The position numbers and the translations under genes are program-made. From positions 1 through 31,840 of the forward strand of contig JAUWAR010000001.1 of NCBI GenBank assembly GCA_030601965.1: a stretch of DNA of 31,840 nt, written 5' to 3'. This DNA comes from a bacterium. GTDB taxonomy: Bacteria; Hydrothermota; UBA3073; JACQXS01; JAUWAR01. Positions within the stretch are counted from its first letter, which is position 1, and every line of letters begins with the position of its first letter. Positions 28,417-31,840 of this stretch are shown here, in pieces. The notes under the pieces are model-generated. The model saw nothing but the letters and a program-made list of their open reading frames with translations, ran no database searches and was not told the DNA's origin.

Positions 28417-29123
28417 ATTTCTTCAAGGACATACTGGATTTTATTCTCCCTCCACACTGTGCTATATGCAAAAAACCACTTAAAAGACAAGAGAACCTTG
28501 TTTGTGAAAAGTGTATAAATGGAATTGAATTGACTTATCCACGCAAGGAGATTGATTCATTAAGAGTTAAGTCACTTGCAACTGGTGATAGAATATTAGA
28601 ACTTATTCATCTTTTCAAGTATAGGGCAAAAATTTCCATTGGAAAAAGACTTGGGCAAATGATGAGTGCTGTTTTTGAAAATGATAAAGTTCTTAAGCAA
28701 ACCGATGTAATTATTCCTGTTCCGCTGTATAGAACCAGACAGAGACAAAGGGGATTCAATCAGAGTGAAATCCTTGCCTCTGCAATGTCAAAAGAACTTG
28801 GCAAAACAGCCATCATAGAAGAACCTGGCAAAATAGGCGTCTCGCCTGTTTCTATTTATAAAAATGCATTGATTCGGACAAGGAATACAAAGTCCCAGAC
28901 AAGTTTTACTGCTAAAGACCTTTCTCGTAGCGATAAGATAAGATTAAGAAAATTAAATGTAAAAAACGCATTTTGGGTAAGGAGACCAGAACTTGTAAAG
29001 GGCAAGAAAATTGCTCTGATTGATGACGTTTTCACAACAGGCGCTACTTTACAAGAATGTGCGAAAACTTTACTTAACGCAGGGGCAGATACAGTTTCTG
29101 CTATAACTTGTATGTCTGCATAA
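28413..29123 (+). CDS. ComF-family phosphoribosyltransferase-like protein
   Basis: This 236-residue protein has a zinc-ribbon-like N-terminus (CAICKKPL and CEKC) and a phosphoribosyltransferase fold with PRPP-loop IALIDDVFTTGATL near residue 200. Further family cues are IIPVPLYRTRQRQRGFNQSE. ComF homologues act in DNA uptake in competent bacteria and in recombination-linked functions elsewhere. Residues around 140 (GKIGVSPVS) are coded by an in-frame palindrome, and the stretch between the QTSF and NVKNAF motifs is longer than usual. The gene is coupled to lgt and followed one base later by topA. Confidence 0.87.
   Translation: MNFFKDILDFILPPHCAICKKPLKRQENLVCEKCINGIELTYPRKEIDSLRVKSLATGDRILELIHLFKYRAKISIGKRLGQMMSAVFENDKVLKQTDVIIPVPLYRTRQRQRGFNQSEILASAMSKELGKTAIIEEPGKIGVSPVSIYKNALIRTRNTKSQTSFTAKDLSRSDKIRLRKLNVKNAFWVRRPELVKGKKIALIDDVFTTGATLQECAKTLLNAGADTVSAITCMSA
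28832..28850. repeat. In-frame palindrome in the comF-like gene
   Basis: AATAGGCG-TCT-CGCCTGTT pairs seven of eight bases plus one G-T pair. It encodes KIGVSPVS, a loop between the two halves of the PRTase domain. Confidence 0.75.
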
Positions 29124-29124
29124 G

Positions 29125-31296
29125 ATGAAACTTGTAATTGTAGAATCACCTCCAAAAGCCCGCACCATTCAGAAATTTCTATCTTCAGAGTATATGGTAC
29201 TCTCCTCAAAAGGGCATATAAGAGATTTACCTCCACGGGAATTCGGAGTAGATATCAAAAATGGGTTTAAACCAACTTATAAAATTCTAAAGGATAAACA
29301 AAAAGTTGTTAAAGGACTTAAGGAAAAATCAAAAGATGCCAATCTAATCATACTTGCTACAGACCCAGACAGAGAAGGAGAAGCAATAGCCTATCATATT
29401 TTATATGTGATTGGAAAACCTGCAAAGAGGGCTCTACTTTATGAAATAACAAAAGAAGCTGTGAACGATGCTATAAGAAATCCAGAGGAACTAAATATGG
29501 CAAAAGTAGATGCTCAACAGGCACGAAGAATACTTGATAGACTTGTTGGATATGAGGTGAGCCCTTTACTCTGGAGTGTTTTCAAGCAACGAAACCTCTC
29601 TGCAGGTAGAGTTCAATCTGTTGCTCTAAGGCTTGTATGTGAAAGAGAAAAAGAGATAAGAGAATTTGTTCCAGAAGAATACTGGGAAATAAACTGTAGA
29701 TTAAATCTCAAATCTCAAATCTCAAATCTCAAATCCTTTATTGTTGCAAAACTAATAAAAATAGACGAAGAAAAAGCAAAGATAACGAACGAAAAAGAGG
29801 CAACCAAAATCGAGTCTGAACTTAAAAATGAGGAATTTATAGTAGAGAATTTCAAAAAAGAGGAGAAGAAAAAAATGCCTTCTCCTCCATATATCACAAG
29901 TACTCTCCAGCAAGATGCATCTATCAGACTACGGTTTTCTACCAAAAAGACTATGCAAATCGCCCAGCAACTCTTTGAGGAAGGTTATATCACTTATATG
30001 CGAACGGATTCTGTAAGGATTGCCCCAAAGGCATTAGATAATATAAGGAAATATATAAATAAAATACTTGGCAGGGAATATCTACCAGATAAACCTCATT
30101 TTTACAAAGAAAAGAAGACAGCCCAGGCTGCACACGAGGCAATAAGACCCACATCTGTAGAAAAGGTTCCCGACAAAATCAAACAAGACCTTACACCTGA
30201 CCAGTTCAGAATCTATTCTCTTATATGGAGAAGAACCCTTGCCTCTCAGATTTCATCTGCACTAATAGAAATAAGAAACTTAGATATAAAAGCCGGTAAG
30301 TTCCTTTTAAGGGCGAGTGGCAAAAAGACTATATTTTCGGGATTTATGGCTATTTATAAAATAGAGCAAGAAAAAACTTCAGAGGTAATCACCTCTCAGG
30401 AGATTCCAGAGATTGAGAAGGGCACCTTCTTGAATCTACTTGAAGTTATAAAAGACCAGCACTTCACAAAGCCCAGGCTAAGATATACGGAAGGCACGAT
30501 GGTAAAGGAACTTGAGGCAAATGGAATAGGAAGACCATCAACCTATGCCCCGACAATATCAAGGATAATAGAAAAAGAATATGTCACAAAGGAAAACGGC
30601 AAACTATTAGCCACTGACCTTGGAGAAGCAATCAATACTGTCCTTGTTGCTCGTTTTCCTGATATTTTCAATGTTGATTTCACAAGAGAGATGGAGGAGA
30701 ATCTTGACAAGATAGAATTGGAAAAACTCAACTGGAAAATGCTATTACATAATTTCTATGGGCCATTTAAAAAAGATGTAATTAAATTTCAGGAAGAGCG
30801 AGAGGAGGTAAAGACACTTATGGAAGAGAAAAGCAATGAAATATGCGAAAAATGTGGAAAACCAATGGTAATAAAATTAGGAAAGTATGGTAAGTTTCTT
30901 GCCTGTACAGGTTTTCCAGAGTGCAAAAATACAAGACCTGTGGATTCAGATGTAAAGACTGCACCAGAAAAAACGGGTGAGACCTGTCCAAAATGTGGTA
31001 GTCCACTTGTCGTAAAAAAAGGAAGATATGGTCAGTTTATTGGGTGTTCAAACTATCCAAAATGTAATTTCATAAAACCAAAATCAATTGGTATAAAGTG
31101 TCCTGAGTGTGGGAGTGAACTTGTTGAGAAGAAAACAAAGAAGGGGAAAATTTTTTATGGATGCAGTAACTATCCAGAGTGTAAATTTGCGATATGGGAC
31201 AAGCCTATAAGTAAAAAGTGTTCTTCTTGTGGTAATCCATTTATGGTAGAGAAAAAGGGTACACTTGTATGTCCCAAGTGTGGTTCAACTCCATAA
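29125..31296 (+). CDS. topA: DNA topoisomerase I TopA
   Basis: It relaxes negative supercoils by transient cleavage of one strand. The 723 residues show the TOPRIM start VESPPKARTIQKFL and DPDREGE, the catalytic Tyr291 in GYITYMRTDS, and four C-terminal zinc ribbons (CEKCGKPM.., CPKCGSPL.., CPECGSEL.., CSSCGNPF..), typical of bacterial type IA enzymes. Residues 191-203 (RLNLKSQISNLKS) after the EEYWEI strand are coded by a five-copy AAATCTC tandem repeat and lengthen a surface segment. It closes the lgt-comF-topA unit, with one base between comF stop and topA ATG. Confidence 0.97.
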   Translation: MKLVIVESPPKARTIQKFLSSEYMVLSSKGHIRDLPPREFGVDIKNGFKPTYKILKDKQKVVKGLKEKSKDANLIILATDPDREGEAIAYHILYVIGKPAKRALLYEITKEAVNDAIRNPEELNMAKVDAQQARRILDRLVGYEVSPLLWSVFKQRNLSAGRVQSVALRLVCEREKEIREFVPEEYWEINCRLNLKSQISNLKSFIVAKLIKIDEEKAKITNEKEATKIESELKNEEFIVENFKKEEKKKMPSPPYITSTLQQDASIRLRFSTKKTMQIAQQLFEEGYITYMRTDSVRIAPKALDNIRKYINKILGREYLPDKPHFYKEKKTAQAAHEAIRPTSVEKVPDKIKQDLTPDQFRIYSLIWRRTLASQISSALIEIRNLDIKAGKFLLRASGKKTIFSGFMAIYKIEQEKTSEVITSQEIPEIEKGTFLNLLEVIKDQHFTKPRLRYTEGTMVKELEANGIGRPSTYAPTISRIIEKEYVTKENGKLLATDLGEAINTVLVARFPDIFNVDFTREMEENLDKIELEKLNWKMLLHNFYGPFKKDVIKFQEEREEVKTLMEEKSNEICEKCGKPMVIKLGKYGKFLACTGFPECKNTRPVDSDVKTAPEKTGETCPKCGSPLVVKKGRYGQFIGCSNYPKCNFIKPKSIGIKCPECGSELVEKKTKKGKIFYGCSNYPECKFAIWDKPISKKCSSCGNPFMVEKKGTLVCPKCGSTP
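29702..29736. repeat. AAATCTC tandem micro-repeat in topA
   Basis: Five copies (last partial) of the exact 7-base unit AAATCTC occur in tandem and are read as LNLKSQISNLKS. The high identity suggests a recent or still unstable expansion; changes of one unit would shift the frame of topA. Confidence 0.9.
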
Positions 31297-31350
31297 TTTT
31301 CAAATTTACACTTTCCACTTTGTATTTTATGAAATTTTTTTATTTTTTTC

Positions 31351-31390
31351 TTGACAAAAATCATAGGTCACCCTAACAATTATAGGGTAA
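31351..31390 (+). promoter_or_regulatory. Promoter and candidate operator of the DtxR-family gene
   Basis: TTCTTGACA (-35 at 31351-31356) is followed at 17-18 bases by a weak -10 (AACAAT region, 31374-31380). Inverted arms ACCCTA (31370-31375) and TAGGGT (31383-31388), seven bases apart, overlap the -10. Position and spacing suit a metal-dependent repressor acting on its own gene. Confidence 0.55.
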
Positions 31391-31418
31391 GTTCTTTCAA
31401 GGAAAAAGGTATTTAAAA

Positions 31419-31840
31419 ATGGATAGGTTAACACCCAGTCTTGAGGATTACCTTGAGTCAATCTGGATAATAGGTCTCACAAAAAAAGTGGTAAGAGTAA
31501 AAAATATTGCAGAACTCTTAAGTCTCAGGACGGCATCGGTGATAGGGGCAATAAAGATATTGTCAGAAAAGGGATTGGTTATTCATGAAAGCTACGGTTA
31601 TATTGAACTTACTACTAAAGGTATTATAGAGGCAAAGAAGATATACGAAAAGCATAAACAACTTTCCAAATTCTTTCATGAAATGCTTGGGATAGATTTA
31701 AAGACATCTACAAAAGATGCTTGCCAGTTTGAACATTATATTAGTAAAAGAACAATGAATAGAATTATAAAATTTATAAAGTTTATAGAGACCTGTCCCG
31801 AAGGGGACCCTAACTGGCTTTCCAATTTCCAATACTTTGC
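31419..31840 (+). CDS. DtxR/MntR-family metal-dependent transcriptional regulator (partial)
   Basis: The first 140 residues are visible and the gene runs off the window. The start LTPSLEDYLESIW begins the winged helix (about residues 1-60, with VRVKNIAELLSLRTASVIGAIKIL as the HTH). The dimer/metal region includes EMLGIDLKTSTKDACQFEHYIS, where the Cys and the Glu-His pair correspond to the metal ligands of the family, and ETCPEGDPNW is the usual CPxGxPxW-type motif. It should sense iron or manganese. A downstream FeoA-like domain or transport gene would lie beyond the edge. The Shine-Dalgarno AAGGAAAAAGG precedes the ATG. Confidence 0.9.
   Translation, partial: MDRLTPSLEDYLESIWIIGLTKKVVRVKNIAELLSLRTASVIGAIKILSEKGLVIHESYGYIELTTKGIIEAKKIYEKHKQLSKFFHEMLGIDLKTSTKDACQFEHYISKRTMNRIIKFIKFIETCPEGDPNWLSNFQYF

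Noticed and set aside
29125..29130. A separate promoter for topA
   Set aside because: Only one base separates comF and topA and no promoter-like sequence stands out; the gene is best read as part of lgt-comF-topA.

Overview
The window looks like one chromosomal stretch from an AT-rich, uncultured Gram-negative bacterium. An outer membrane is indicated by lptC-lptA-lptB next to rpoN, a TonB-dependent B12 receptor, an Lgt-dependent lipoprotein set and YidC. Paired TPR/DUF5683-like membrane proteins, GTG/TTG starts and very dense short repeats fit a candidate phylum of the WOR-3/Stahlbacteria or FCB-adjacent kind. That assignment is inference from style and gene content; no 16S or ribosomal-protein marker is present.

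Layout. 1-7045: hslV and guaB (minus), then a FAD oxidoreductase and an NCS2 purine permease (plus), then a complete B12 module (promoter, cobalamin riboswitch, intrinsic terminator, btuB). btuB is broken by a one-base indel. 7040-12191: HD hydrolase, lipA, an EF-Tu-domain-2-like small protein and an isocitrate/isopropylmalate-type dehydrogenase (minus), then a CaCA antiporter and purC (plus). 12332-16065: a minus-strand operon lptC-lptA-lptB-rpoN-lapA-like. 16148-18638 (plus): a small envelope protein, a 50-residue two-helix protein, an M50 protease and an Ig-like lipoprotein. 18586-22622 (minus): tRNA-Gln, a frameshifted CsgG/LpoB-like protein, an internally duplicated secreted protein, a second YidD, two paralogous TPR+DUF5683-like proteins and an orphan ECF-type ATPase. 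22756-27561 (minus): rnpA-yidD-yidC-DUF58-BatA-like. 27643-31296 (plus): lgt-comF-topA. 31419-end: a DtxR-family repressor with a candidate operator, cut by the window edge.

The most unusual property is repeat load, of two kinds. (1) Micro-repeats of 6-10 bp AT-rich words lie between genes and inside them; they supply most or all of the hydrophobic signal-peptide core of LptA, LptC, the Ig-like lipoprotein and a TPR protein. (2) Short GC-rich palindromes of several families lie between genes and, in frame, inside lipA, purC (two sites), the FAD oxidoreductase, comF and the BatA-like gene, and probably rpoN and others. Several intergenic elements are bipartite, MITE-like structures that end at or supply stop codons.

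Promoters are unusually readable: almost every intergenic start region carries TCTTGAC(A/T), often as back-to-back copies between divergent genes. Several put the predicted transcription start on or within a few bases of the start codon, which suggests leaderless mRNAs. All statements come from reading the sequence; no search or alignment was run.
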